Below, piece by piece: positions 1 through 8,067 of a stretch of 64,000 nucleotides of DNA. The position numbers were made by a program, and so were the translations under genes. The stretch is taken from assembly GCF_018987265.1 (NCBI RefSeq), contig NZ_CP076853.1, positions 2,232,001 to 2,296,000 of the forward strand. Direction: 5' to 3'. Numbering within the stretch: the stretch's first letter is position 1; each line of letters opens with the position of its first letter. The notes beneath the pieces were generated by a model. It searched no databases, was not told the origin of the DNA, and saw only the letters and a list, made by a program, of their open reading frames with translations. Origin of the DNA: Rhizobium sp. WYJ-E13. Lineage in GTDB: Bacteria; Pseudomonadota; Alphaproteobacteria; Rhizobiales; Rhizobiaceae.

Positions 1-70
1 CGCTACGTAGGGTGCACCGGCCTTTGAGCCGACTGGGCAACGCCCGCCTACAACTTCAAAGGTAGCGCTT

Positions 71-718
71 ATGCCGAATCTCGAAAACCTCAAGAAGCAA
101 GCCAAGCAGTATTTGCGGTGGCATCGCGAGCGGTATTATCCAGTCGCGGCCCATATCCGCGCTGCTTTGCCACGATTTCAACACCTCGACGATAATCAGA
201 TATTGGAATCCAGTTTCAAGCTGAATGACGCGCAAGAACTTGTCGCGCGTCAATTGGGATTCGAGGGGTGGCTGGCGCTCAAGTCAGGAGCCCATGGCAT
301 GACCAATCAAAGCAAACAGACCGCATCCCACCCGGTTCTGAGTTCTGTCTCCGCGCAACTCTTCGTCTCCGACATCAAAGCGTCGTGTGAATTCTTCACC
401 GACAAACTCGGCTTCGCGCTCGACTTTGTTTACGGCGACCCTCCATTCTACGGACAGGTTGTTCGTGACAACGCGCGCCTCGCTCTGAGGCTAGTTTGCG
501 AGCCTGTGTTTGTCGGCGACATCCGACAACGCGAACATCTGCTCTCCGCCTCGATCACGGTCGACACCGCCAGTGAGATCAAGCGACTCTTTCTGGATTT
601 CCAAGCTGCCGGAGTGGATTTTCACCAGACGCTCAAGAAGGAGCCGTGGGGTGCCCGAAATTTCATTGTTAGGGACCCGGACGAAAATCTCATACTGTTT
701 GCTGGTCCGGCCGACTAA
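71..718 (+). CDS. VOC (glyoxalase/bleomycin-resistance) family protein with extra N-terminal domain
   Basis: The 215-residue product has two parts. Residues 1 to about 75 form a charged helical segment (starts MPNLENLKKQAKQYL, ends near GFEGWLALKSG) that I recognise as a small accessory domain found ahead of some rhizobial VOC domains. Residues about 85-213 form a VOC fold: a 'QLFVSDIKASCEFFTDKLGF' type opening, a repeated beta-alpha-beta-beta pattern, and the usual ending 'VRDPDENLILF'. VOC proteins are metal-dependent lyases, dioxygenases or drug-binding proteins, so the substrate cannot be named. The start is the first ATG in the frame; only 70 bases of the window precede it. The fold is fairly sure, the function unknown. 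Confidence 0.75.
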   Translation: MPNLENLKKQAKQYLRWHRERYYPVAAHIRAALPRFQHLDDNQILESSFKLNDAQELVARQLGFEGWLALKSGAHGMTNQSKQTASHPVLSSVSAQLFVSDIKASCEFFTDKLGFALDFVYGDPPFYGQVVRDNARLALRLVCEPVFVGDIRQREHLLSASITVDTASEIKRLFLDFQAAGVDFHQTLKKEPWGARNFIVRDPDENLILFAGPAD

Positions 719-975
719 AGATATCTCAAATCTCTGAATACCGACCTAGATTGTCGCAGAATTCCCGAAATCTGCGACACGCTTTTCCGGTAGATCAATG
801 TCAGGTCTTCGGCGGCTCGACTGAGCCGGCGAACGTCCGCAATAAAGGTCGATAGCTGACTTTCGTCAATACTTGGAAAGATGACCGCTTCGGGCGCGAT
901 AGCTGCCATCGCCGCCCAGCCTCGATCGGGCCCTCGCAAGAAACGCGCCACGATCCCTTGAGGTCTTGACGTCAC
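715..975 (-). CDS. Small uncharacterised protein, GTG start (tentative)
   Basis: A reading frame between the VOC gene and the acyltransferase could encode 86 residues. It starts at a GTG preceded by AAGGA four bases upstream and ends 'RSVFRDLRYL'. The composition (RFLRGPDRGWAAMAAIAPEA, then a helical stretch) looks protein-like rather than like a shadow, because no other gene covers this 300-base gap. I do not recognise the family. The frame stays open further upstream into the acyltransferase, where it is antisense. It could be a free-standing small protein or the C-terminal remnant of a regulator. Its stop overlaps the end of the VOC gene by four bases on the opposite strand. Confidence 0.35.
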   Translation of the reverse strand: MTSRPQGIVARFLRGPDRGWAAMAAIAPEAVIFPSIDESQLSTFIADVRRLSRAAEDLTLIYRKSVSQISGILRQSRSVFRDLRYL

Positions 976-1024
976 ACATCCTTCATCTTCCGCAGCTAGG
1001 CAGGCCGAAATCCGGAGACTGTCC

Positions 1025-1657
1025 ATGGACTCGACCGCGCCAGCAAACCGCCCCAAAATCGCGGAGACCATCATCCACCCGACCGCCAGCATCAGGGATT
1101 CGAGCATCGGCACGTGCTGCGAAATCCTGGAAAATACCTCTCTGCACACGGTCGAACTCGGGGATTATTCCTATCTGGGGCAGCGCTGCATCGTCGGCGA
1201 TGCAACGATTGGAAAGTTCTGCGCCATTGCTGCCGAGGTCAGGATCGGCGCGCCCAATCACCCGATGGACCGCCCCTCCATGCACCGCTTCACCTATTGC
1301 CCGGAATATTACTCCGCGGATGCCGTGCGCGACCATTCCTTCTTCGCCGAACGAAAGGCAGATCGCGCCGTCATCGGTCATGACGTCTGGATCGGTCACG
1401 GGGTCATCGTGCTCCCCGGCGTCAAGGTTGGAGACGGCGCCGTACTCGCGGCAGGCGCAGTCGTCACCAAGGACGTCGAACCCTATACTGTTGTCGGCGG
1501 CGTTCCCGCCAAATTCATTCGCGAGCGGTTCTCGCCGACAGTCGCCGAAAAACTTGCCGCCATCGCCTGGTGGGACTGGCCATTCGAGACGATCATGGCG
1601 CGGCTTGCCGATTTTCAGTCCAGCGACATCGAGACCTTCTGCAAGCGCTGGGCTTAG
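1025..1657 (+). CDS. Left-handed beta-helix (hexapeptide) acyltransferase, phosphonate-locus type
   Basis: The 210-residue product has hexapeptide repeats from residue about 20 to 90 and again from 115 to 155 (IGHDVWIGHGVIVLPGVKVGDGAVLAAGAVVTKDV split over several turns), then a short C-terminal helix with 'WWDWPFE'. These are marks of trimeric acetyl-CoA-dependent acyltransferases. The motif layout, with an inserted loop 'HPMDRPSMHRFTYCPEYYS', is that of the chloramphenicol/phosphonate-associated transferases. No phn genes are next to it, so a phosphonate role is not supported by context. GGAG sits nine bases before the ATG. The acceptor substrate is unknown. Confidence 0.8.
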   Translation: MDSTAPANRPKIAETIIHPTASIRDSSIGTCCEILENTSLHTVELGDYSYLGQRCIVGDATIGKFCAIAAEVRIGAPNHPMDRPSMHRFTYCPEYYSADAVRDHSFFAERKADRAVIGHDVWIGHGVIVLPGVKVGDGAVLAAGAVVTKDVEPYTVVGGVPAKFIRERFSPTVAEKLAAIAWWDWPFETIMARLADFQSSDIETFCKRWA

Positions 1658-1687
1658 TACGTGTTTACCGAGGGAGACAGGCGGATC

Positions 1688-2113
1688 ATGAGCGACGAAA
1701 GACAAGAGCATAATGCAGCCTGCCACTGCGGCAGCGTCAAATTCCGGGTGCGGTTGGCAGACGAATTCAATACGATCCGCCGCTGCAACTGCTCCTACTG
1801 CCGCATGCGCGGCGCCATCGCCGTCTCGGCCGAGCTCAAGGATATCGAATTCGTCGAGGGCGAAGACAATCTGACGCTCTATCAATTCAATACCGGCACA
1901 GCGAAGCATTATTTCTGCAAGACCTGCGGCATCTACACTCATCATCAGCGCCGCTCGAATCCGAGCCAGTTCGGCATCAATGTCGCCTGCATCGAGGGCG
2001 TCAGCCCCTTCGATTTTTCGGAAATCCGGGTCATGGACGGCATCTCCCACCCCTCCGATTCCGGCTCCGCGGCCAAAGTCGCCGGGATCCTTCGCTTCGA
2101 ACCGACAAGATGA
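1688..2113 (+). CDS. GFA-family (CENP-V/GFA domain) zinc protein
   Basis: The 141-residue product has the full cysteine set of the GFA fold: CHCGSVKF near residue 12, CNCSYCRMRG near 33-40, and CKTCGIYTHH near 78. The family is named for a glutathione-dependent formaldehyde-activating enzyme, but most members have no proven activity, so only a zinc-binding fold is claimed. The frame can be extended to a GTG at 1661, but the ATG at 1688 is preferred: it follows GGGAG about 11 bases upstream and starts right at the conserved region. The gene lies 30 bases after the acyltransferase on the same strand and may be co-transcribed. Confidence 0.82.
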   Translation: MSDERQEHNAACHCGSVKFRVRLADEFNTIRRCNCSYCRMRGAIAVSAELKDIEFVEGEDNLTLYQFNTGTAKHYFCKTCGIYTHHQRRSNPSQFGINVACIEGVSPFDFSEIRVMDGISHPSDSGSAAKVAGILRFEPTR

Positions 2114-2268
2114 AATCACGCTCAAGCGTTCGGACTAAAATGGTATCCCGAACCAGGTCGCAAGCGCCACCATGCCGCGGACGACCGCCAAGCTCAAATA
2201 AGGCCCTGGCATTTGCCGAGCCTCAGTGGAAGCGAAACCACCAATTTGAGTACATTCCCTCGCGATTT

Positions 2269-3156
2269 CTACCCCGAGAACGGCTCCAGCGTCCCGAACC
2301 AGGCGACAAGCGCCACAACGCCGATGGCGATCAAGATCTCCGCAATCGTCCCGGCCGCCAGCGCCTTGGCGGCCGAGTGCGACCGGCCCATGCGCGGCAC
2401 CAGCCCATAGCGGTTGAAGACCGCCATTAGCACCATGATCACGACAAGGCCGATCTTCAGCGCAAGCAGACGCTGATAAGGCACGCTCCAGTCGAGCGGC
2501 ATCCCGCCTGTTATCAACAGGCTGTTGGAAAGCCCCGAGAGAATGACCAGCGCCACGGCGACATGCCCCGCGCTGGAAAATCGGATCAGCGCTTTCAGTG
2601 CATCAGTTCCCGCCCTGTGGTCGCGAAGTCGGCAAAGGACCAGCACAACCGGGGCCAGCGCGCCAATCCATGCGCCGCCCGAGAGCACATGCACCATGTC
2701 GTTTGCCCGGTGCAGCACCCGCAGCCGGCCGTCATTCATCGCCGCATGGCCGGTCAGCGCCAGGCCGCAGAGCAGCAAGGCGGAAACGACAGCGGTCGCC
2801 ACCATCTGCCGGCGCGACGGCAGCCCTGTCACCGCCAGGAGAACAACGGCAAACATGGCCTGCCAAGCCCATGCAGTGCCGATGGAGGTTCCCGTCAGCA
2901 CTGACATCATCGTGTCCGTATCCAGCCCATCCGCCCAGCCATTGCCGAGCATGGCGCTGCGCACCGGCAGCAGCGCCGTCGTGGAGATCACGGCCAGCGC
3001 CACGGCCGCAAAACGCGCCACCCTGAACTTCGCCCAGATGCAGCCGCTCAAACCCTTGGGCACGAGCAGCCACAGATAGGCCGCACTGCCCCAGAGAAAC
3101 AGCGCTGCCCCGTCGAAGGCGAAACGGCAGAGGATGAAGGCCGTATCCGGTGTCAT
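2269..3156 (-). CDS. copD: Copper resistance/transport membrane protein CopD
   Basis: This 295-residue protein is almost entirely hydrophobic, with about eight membrane segments. It contains the CopD hallmarks: a His in 'LTGHAAMNDGRLRVLHRANDMVHVLSGGAWIGAL' near residues 130-165 and the 'FSSAGHVAVALVILSGLSNS' segment. CopD is an inner-membrane partner of CopC, thought to move copper between periplasm and cytoplasm. Its ATG shares one base with the CopC stop (TGATG), which implies translational coupling. It is the last gene of the six-gene copper operon. The identification is confident; the direction of transport is not decided by sequence. Confidence 0.9.
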   Translation of the reverse strand: MTPDTAFILCRFAFDGAALFLWGSAAYLWLLVPKGLSGCIWAKFRVARFAAVALAVISTTALLPVRSAMLGNGWADGLDTDTMMSVLTGTSIGTAWAWQAMFAVVLLAVTGLPSRRQMVATAVVSALLLCGLALTGHAAMNDGRLRVLHRANDMVHVLSGGAWIGALAPVVLVLCRLRDHRAGTDALKALIRFSSAGHVAVALVILSGLSNSLLITGGMPLDWSVPYQRLLALKIGLVVIMVLMAVFNRYGLVPRMGRSHSAAKALAAGTIAEILIAIGVVALVAWFGTLEPFSG

Positions 3157-3521
3157 CAGGGATTGACGGTGAACGTGAAACTGCCCTTGGTCTTGTGCCC
3201 GTCGGTGGAAAGCACATGCCAGTCGACCGTATAGCTGCCGGGCGCGAGCTTGTCGGAGACCGGCACCATCAGCACCTTGTCGCCGTCCTCGAGCATGCCG
3301 TCGCCGAGCTTGATGTCCTTCTTGTCAGGGCCGGTCAGGGTGACGCCGCTGAACTTGAGGTTCAGCTCTTCGGTGAAGGTGAGATCGAGTTCGCTGGGCG
3401 ACGCGACGGCCGCCTTGTCAGCCGGCTCGGAGCTTGTCAGATGCGCATGCGCGAAGGCCTGCCCTGCAAACGCGACGCTTGCGAGGGCGGTGACGGAGAG
3501 AATGCGGGTCATCGGGGACAT
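3156..3521 (-). CDS. copC: Periplasmic copper-binding protein CopC
   Basis: The 121-residue product begins with a signal peptide ending at AFA, followed at once by HAHLTSSEPADKA. This gives the N-terminal His of the Cu(II) site after cleavage. The other ligands are visible near the C-terminus in 'VDWHVLSTDGHKTKG'. The length and single cupredoxin-like domain are normal for CopC. The frame extends upstream to 3563, but the start MSPMTRIL at 3521 gives a proper signal peptide. CopC and CopD are coupled by a one-base overlap. CopC carries copper in the periplasm for CopD or for oxidase assembly. Confidence 0.92.
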   Translation of the reverse strand: MSPMTRILSVTALASVAFAGQAFAHAHLTSSEPADKAAVASPSELDLTFTEELNLKFSGVTLTGPDKKDIKLGDGMLEDGDKVLMVPVSDKLAPGSYTVDWHVLSTDGHKTKGSFTFTVNP

Positions 3522-3639
3522 CAGATCATGCCTTTCGTTTGGTTGGGACAGGCGATGGCGCACAAGGCCCTCGCGAGATTAGACAGTCGGAGAGCGGATT
3601 TATTCCGGGTCATGCTGTAGATTATTGGCACGAGCCACC

Positions 3640-4236
3640 TCACACCCCTCCGCGCAACAACACATCGCGGATCTTCGCCAGCGCCTCATCCCGATCCGCC
3701 CCATAGGGGATCAACCCCTTCAGCCGCCCATCGGCGCCGATGAGCAGCAGCGAGACGGTATGGCTCATGTGATAATTGCCGTCTTCGCTCGGCAGCTTTT
3801 CCGCATGGATGAACCAGCCGTTGGAAACCTTCTTCATCTCCTCCGGCGCACCGGTAATGCCAGTGATGCGGCTCGAGAAGGCGCTGACATATTCATGCAT
3901 CACCTCCCGCGTATCGCGCTCCGGATCGATCGAGAAGAAATAGGCCTTCAGCGCCCTGCCCTGATCGCCAAGCGTCGTCAGCCAGTCCGCCACCTCGTAA
4001 AGCGTCGTCGGGCAAGCCTCGGGGCAATGCGTGTAACCGAAATAGACGAGCGCCGGATGGCCCCGGAAGATCGACTGATCGACGTCGTTTCCCCGGTCAT
4101 CGACGAGGGAAAAATGCGTATCGAAAGGCCCGGTGCGCGGCTCCGAAAGATAGAGCGACACGACAATCGCAATCAGCGCGCCGACGAAGACCACACTTGC
4201 GGTAACGCCTGAAATGGCAAGGGTGCGCGCGCTCAT
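3640..4236 (-). CDS. SCO1/SenC-family copper chaperone
   Basis: The 198-residue product has one N-terminal membrane anchor (residues about 8-30) and a thioredoxin-like domain carrying the copper motif CPEACP (Cys71, Cys75) and the conserved His159 in 'HMSHTVS'. Sco proteins deliver copper to the CuA centre of cytochrome oxidase or act as thiol reductases during its assembly, on the periplasmic face. The ATG overlaps the stop of the upstream PCuAC gene by four bases (ATGA), so the two are coupled. All copper ligands are present, so it should be functional. Confidence 0.93.
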   Translation of the reverse strand: MSARTLAISGVTASVVFVGALIAIVVSLYLSEPRTGPFDTHFSLVDDRGNDVDQSIFRGHPALVYFGYTHCPEACPTTLYEVADWLTTLGDQGRALKAYFFSIDPERDTREVMHEYVSAFSSRITGITGAPEEMKKVSNGWFIHAEKLPSEDGNYHMSHTVSLLLIGADGRLKGLIPYGADRDEALAKIRDVLLRGGV

Positions 4237-5165
4237 TGGCCATGCCCCTCATGGCCGCCCTGACCAGCGCCACCGGCCTCGTCCGCCATCATGACGGTAC
4301 CCTCGAAGCTCGCAAATGTCGCCAGCACTTTCGGGTCAAGCCCGGCTTCGGCCTCAGCCAGATCCGCCGCAAGCGCCCTGGCATTCTCGGCGGAAAGCCC
4401 GACCTTCTCCAGCGCCGTTGCCTCCCTTATGCCGTCGCCGCTGCAGAGAACGATGCTCCACCCGTGATGCCCCTTCTTCAGCAGTGCCCGTCCGCCGCGC
4501 CCATCCTGCTGCCAGCCGGCAATCGCCCAGTCGTTCCTGACGACCACGGGCAGGATTGTCAGCGGCTTGTCCGGCCTCTCGAACATGGTCTTCAGCGTCG
4601 CCGGGATCGCCTCCTCCGGCGATGGTCCGGGCATGTCCATGCCCTCCATGCCGGGCATCGCCATCCCGCCATGATCCATCGCACCATGCTCCATGCCGCC
4701 GCTTGCACCGCCGACATCATCGAGCGGCCCGGCAATCCTGCCGACGGCAAAATCGACCGCGATCTTTCCAGCCCTCTCGAAGCTCAGCACCGCCCGGATC
4801 GTCTCGCCCTGCTTGAAGGGCTTGCTCACGTCCTGGAACATCAGGTGGTAATTGGGAGCAAGCGTCACCGTCTGCCCGGCGGGAAGGGCAAGCCCGCCCT
4901 TCAGCTCGCGCATGGTCATGATGCCGTTATCCATGCTCATCTGGTGCAGTTGCACGGCCCTGGCGCGGTCCGAACTGGCGGCAACGAGTTTGTCCGGCTC
5001 GCTGCCCGTATTGGTGATGACAAGATAGCCATCGCCGACCTTGGCCCCCGGCACCATGGAATGCGAGGCCGCATGGTCGATCCGGATCTTGCCGGCGGCC
5101 GGGTCCTGCGCAGCCGCAGCCGTCGCAACCAGCAGGCCCAGAAGAAAAGAGAAAATCGTCTTCAT
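4233..5165 (-). CDS. PCuAC copper chaperone fused to a copper-uptake-associated domain
   Basis: The 310-residue exported protein has a signal peptide (MKTIFSFLLGLLVATAAAAQ) and a PCuA(C) domain to about residue 145, with the copper motif ending in HLM. A Met/His-rich linker follows (GGMEHGAMDHGGMAMPG and more). The second domain runs from about residue 185 to 295, with a single Cys in 'SIVLCSGDG' and a His-rich tail. PCuAC proteins collect periplasmic Cu(I) for oxidase assembly. The second domain matches what is annotated in rhizobia as a copper uptake system-associated protein. The start is placed at 5165 because GAGGAG lies six bases upstream, overlapping the stop of the PepSY gene. Three ATG codons occur in a row there. 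Confidence 0.88.
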   Translation of the reverse strand: MKTIFSFLLGLLVATAAAAQDPAAGKIRIDHAASHSMVPGAKVGDGYLVITNTGSEPDKLVAASSDRARAVQLHQMSMDNGIMTMRELKGGLALPAGQTVTLAPNYHLMFQDVSKPFKQGETIRAVLSFERAGKIAVDFAVGRIAGPLDDVGGASGGMEHGAMDHGGMAMPGMEGMDMPGPSPEEAIPATLKTMFERPDKPLTILPVVVRNDWAIAGWQQDGRGGRALLKKGHHGWSIVLCSGDGIREATALEKVGLSAENARALAADLAEAEAGLDPKVLATFASFEGTVMMADEAGGAGQGGHEGHGQ

Positions 5166-5175
5166 CATCATCTCC

Positions 5176-6549
5176 TCAGGCAAAGGCGCGCTTCAGCGGC
5201 GGCACGAAGCGGATCACCATCTGGTCGAAGGCGATCATCACCAGGATCGTGAGCCCACTCATCGGAAAGGCGATGGCGAAGGCGAGCACGATGGTCCAGA
5301 GCCCCAGATAGACGGAGCGCCGCGGCGGCATCGGCGGCACGCCGACCCGCCCGGCCGGTCGCCGCTTCCACCACATGACGGCACCGGTGACGCAGGAAAG
5401 GATGATCGCCAGGCACGTCGCCAGCATCAGAAGCTGGTTGAAGAGCCCGAATTCCTGCCCCTGATGCACATTGATGCCCCATTCGATAGCCCGCCCCAGG
5501 AAGGGATATTGGCCAAAGGAGAGGTCGACGAGCGGCTTGCCGGAATACTGGTCGATGTGAAGCGTTCGCTCGTTGGTGAGGTCATCGGGATAGACCGCCG
5601 CCGTATAGACGCCGGTCTCGCTGCCGGGAATGGCGAGGTCGAAACCCGGCGCCATGCCGAGCACGCGTGCGATCTCGACGGCGCGATCAAGCCCGATCGG
5701 CTTCTTCGACTGCGCCGCCGCGATATCCGACAGCGGTACCGGCGCCTTCTCGACGATCCAGCCGGCCTTCGGCAGGATATCCTCCGTCACCTTCTGCGAC
5801 TTCGGCACGGCATCCCACAGCTGCACGGGATAGCCGAGATCATGGCTCGTCAGCCAGGCATTCACATTGGCGCCCCAATAGCCCGACCAGGGCATGCCGG
5901 TCATCGCCATGAAGAAGATCAGGATGCCGGCGAATGCGCCGGTCACCGCATGAAGATCGCGCCAGAAGACCCGCCGCGAAGGCGTGCCGCGCACGGTCAC
6001 GACGCCACCCGTCTGCCGCCGCGGCCACCAGAGATAGATGCCGGTCACGACCAGCACCATGGCAAAGCCGCCTGTGATTTCGATCAGCTTGTTGGGCGTC
6101 GTCCCAAACAGCGCAAGGCTGTGGATGCGCTTGACGACATAGTTGAACTCCTCGGTCGTCCCGACCGTATCGAGCACCTTGCCGTCATAGGGATTGACGA
6201 AAACCAGTGTCGAGCCGGCATCCGAGGAAACGGTGACGATCGCCGAGCGGTCGAGCCCGGCCGGATCCTTGTAGGAGCTTGCGACGGAACCAGGCACGGC
6301 CGCCGCCGCGATATCGGCGATCTCATGCGACGCCATCGCCTCGCCGGCGGGCTGAACAATATAGCGATAGGCAAAGACCGTATCGTTGATCTCGTCCTTG
6401 AAGAGATAGAGCGAGCCGGTGATCGCGAGATTGAGCAGGAATGGAATGGTGAGCAGGCCGGCAAAGAAGTGCCAGCGCCAGATGGCGCGATAGAGCGAAA
6501 CGCCGGATACGGCGCTCTCCGCCACCTCAGCGGCAATAGTGGTAGACAT
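5176..6549 (-). CDS. PepSY-associated transmembrane protein
   Basis: The 457-residue membrane protein has four clear hydrophobic segments (near residues 25-50, 155-180, 205-230 and 375-455). PepSY-type periplasmic regions lie between them, with 'HSLALFG' and the later 'INVHQGQEFG' resembling the His-containing PepSY_TM pattern. Members of this family include flavin/iron reductases and copper-operon proteins of unknown mechanism. Here it is the second gene of the copper operon, directly before the PCuAC chaperone, whose ribosome binding site sits on this gene's stop. A role in reducing or moving copper across the inner membrane is inferred from context only. Confidence 0.85.
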   Translation of the reverse strand: MSTTIAAEVAESAVSGVSLYRAIWRWHFFAGLLTIPFLLNLAITGSLYLFKDEINDTVFAYRYIVQPAGEAMASHEIADIAAAAVPGSVASSYKDPAGLDRSAIVTVSSDAGSTLVFVNPYDGKVLDTVGTTEEFNYVVKRIHSLALFGTTPNKLIEITGGFAMVLVVTGIYLWWPRRQTGGVVTVRGTPSRRVFWRDLHAVTGAFAGILIFFMAMTGMPWSGYWGANVNAWLTSHDLGYPVQLWDAVPKSQKVTEDILPKAGWIVEKAPVPLSDIAAAQSKKPIGLDRAVEIARVLGMAPGFDLAIPGSETGVYTAAVYPDDLTNERTLHIDQYSGKPLVDLSFGQYPFLGRAIEWGINVHQGQEFGLFNQLLMLATCLAIILSCVTGAVMWWKRRPAGRVGVPPMPPRRSVYLGLWTIVLAFAIAFPMSGLTILVMIAFDQMVIRFVPPLKRAFA

Positions 6550-6638
6550 GGAAGTTTATCCGAATCCGCGGCCGGCTGCGTCAGCGCGGCCCGGCCATGA
6601 TTGCAAGACGCATCACGGCCCATTGCCGCAATGCGGGT

Positions 6639-7046
6639 TCAGGCAAGGATCGGATTGGCAGGCGGCGCGCGCGGCCCGGTATTCGGTGGGAAAAGCTGGC
6701 GATGGAAGGCTTCGACACGGCGCGGCAGCTCCACCGCGACCGTAAAGCCAATCCGCGCACCGGTGATATCGGCAGGCTGCGGCAGCACCACGGAGGCACT
6801 GATGCGGCAGGCTTCGCACGGATTGAGATGCGCGATCTTGCCGTGTTCCTTGCCGCTGTCGTCGACAACGGTGACGCAGAGCGTCGGCAGCGTGCCATCG
6901 GGCAGCACATATTGCGCAAGCGCTGCGGGGCTGATTGCATCCTCGGCAAGGGCCGGAACCTGATGCGCAAAGCCGACGAAGACGAGCGCAAGCGCGCATA
7001 GAATGCGCACCATCAATTGCTCGATCCTGTCCAGACGGTGTTGCAT
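6639..7046 (-). CDS. Exported protein with CEAC motif, first gene of copper operon
   Basis: The 135-residue product has a hydrophobic signal segment (VRILCALALVFVGFAH) followed by a mature region with a conserved 'LNPCEACRISASVVLP' motif and a C-terminal 'FHRQLFPPNTGPRAPP'. I place it in the group of small exported proteins (DUF2946-like) that precede PepSY/PCuAC genes in rhizobia. The CEAC pair could bind copper. The start at 7046 is chosen because AGGGGAACG directly precedes the ATG; an inner ATG at 7013 would give a shorter signal peptide but lacks a clear binding site. It lies 90 bases upstream of the PepSY gene on the same strand. Confidence 0.7.
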   Translation of the reverse strand: MQHRLDRIEQLMVRILCALALVFVGFAHQVPALAEDAISPAALAQYVLPDGTLPTLCVTVVDDSGKEHGKIAHLNPCEACRISASVVLPQPADITGARIGFTVAVELPRRVEAFHRQLFPPNTGPRAPPANPILA

Positions 7047-7220
7047 CGTTCCCCTGCGCCTTGAGGCCCCTACCTCAGCATCGAATCCGTGATAGCGACA
7101 TACGCGGGAAAGCTCAATGCGACATTCGTTCGCCGCATGCCGCCCCATGTTTCAAACAAACGGCTTCCCCCCCACCGGCAAGACGGCGCAAGAGACTGCC
7201 ACCCCGCAATCGAGACCTCT

Positions 7221-7496
7221 TCACATGCGATGAGAGATCTCGTCCTGATGCCGTTCGTAAGCGTGTCGCGCCTCGGCCAGCGCTTCATCGACATTGTGCG
7301 ACCGGCCGGCCAGCGGCACATCGCCCTGCCTGCCGTCGGCAATCAGCAGGCGCCACCCCCAAGGTTTTGCCGACGACAGGTTCTCTCCATCGCGGGCGAT
7401 GGTCCCCACATATTTGCCGTCGACGGTCAGGTGGAAAACGCTCGGCTCGCCTGACGGCACAAGCGCGAAATTCGCGCCTTCCTGATGTCCAATCAT
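7221..7496 (-). CDS. Small uncharacterised protein
   Basis: The 91-residue soluble product (starts MIGHQEGANFALVPSGEPSVF) has a beta-rich core 'FHLTVDGKYVGTIARDG' and a charged C-terminal helix ending 'RHQDEISHRM'. No signal peptide, membrane segment or metal motif is seen, and I do not recognise a family. The frame extends to 7616, but GGAG eight bases before the ATG at 7496 supports the shorter form. It stands alone between the copper operon and two tiny proteins on the same strand. Confidence 0.6.
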   Translation of the reverse strand: MIGHQEGANFALVPSGEPSVFHLTVDGKYVGTIARDGENLSSAKPWGWRLLIADGRQGDVPLAGRSHNVDEALAEARHAYERHQDEISHRM

Positions 7497-7596
7497 GGCA
7501 CTGCTCCAACTGATGATGATCAGCGATCCGAACCGCCGCCTCGCGCCGTTGTTCCCGAGCCCATGCTTCTGAAAAGCCGCTACTTCCGAAAGCAAG

Positions 7597-7707
7597 TCAC
7601 CATGAGGCGACGGCAAGAGATCCGAACGTGATGATCACGGCAACAAGCAGCACCAGCCCGATATAGATCGACATATATCTGACCCGGTATTTCGTCGCCG
7701 GCGTCAT
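7597..7707 (-). CDS. 36-residue single-pass membrane protein
   Basis: A short frame encodes 36 residues: a basic N-terminus (MTPATKYRVRYMS), one hydrophobic helix (IYIGLVLLVAVIITFGSLAV) and a C-terminal Trp. GGAG lies eight bases before the ATG. The ATG overlaps the stop of the proline-rich gene upstream by four bases (ATGA), so translation is probably coupled. The pattern of a tiny one-helix protein behind a proline-rich peptide is credible as a real two-gene unit. Function unknown. Confidence 0.55.
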   Translation of the reverse strand: MTPATKYRVRYMSIYIGLVLLVAVIITFGSLAVASW

Positions 7708-7883
7708 GGCGCAGCTCCGGGAGGCGGCTCATCCTCGCCGGGATCGGGCACCGGCTGATCATCGCCCTGCTTGTCGGGCATCGGCTCCTTAACGGGCGGA
7801 GCGGGTTTTCCGGGTGGCGGAACGGGGGCTGACGGATGAGGATCGGGTGCCAGAACCTTGATCGCTGTGGGAGGATTCGCCAT
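7704..7883 (-). CDS. Small proline-rich protein
   Basis: The 59-residue product (starts MANPPTAIKVLAPDPHP) is about one third proline, with runs such as PVPPPGKPAPPVKEP and an acidic tail PDPGEDEPPP. It has no hydrophobic helix and should be disordered. The frame could start at 7922, but MANPP at 7883 is the more natural start. It is coupled by a four-base overlap to the tiny membrane protein that follows. I do not recognise a function; low-complexity composition makes homology arguments weak. Confidence 0.5.
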   Translation of the reverse strand: MANPPTAIKVLAPDPHPSAPVPPPGKPAPPVKEPMPDKQGDDQPVPDPGEDEPPPGAAP

Positions 7884-8042
7884 GGCCTTATTCTCCGGCT
7901 TGCGTGAAGAGCTCGCATGCAAAAGCCCAACGAGGCCGGGCCTGCGATGTTCCAGAGGCGCGGCCTTTTTCCGCCCGACGGAGACCTCGGCGCTCGCATC
8001 GGGTTCGCAAGACGCGCAGATGACGCAAGCCCTTGCGAATCA

Positions 8043-8060
8043 CATAAGTCTGTGCTTATG
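8043..8060. promoter_or_regulatory. Inverted repeat CATAAG-N6-CTTATG, likely ArsR-type operator
   Basis: A perfect 6-base inverted repeat with a 6-base spacer lies 7 bases before the ATG of the ArsR-family gene. ArsR repressors normally bind such short imperfect palindromes over their own promoter, so autoregulation is inferred. Confidence 0.45.
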
Positions 8061-8067
8061 CGTCATC

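Noticed and set aside
983..2125. Long minus-strand frame of 380 codons opposite the acyltransferase and GFA genes
   Set aside because: It is antisense to two well-recognised genes, has repeated DG/AG low-complexity wording typical of the reverse of high-GC coding DNA, and shows no domain.
5041..6600. Plus-strand frame of 519 codons opposite the PepSY gene
   Set aside because: Rich in Arg, His and Asp in a pattern typical of shadow frames; the minus-strand genes carry clear motifs.
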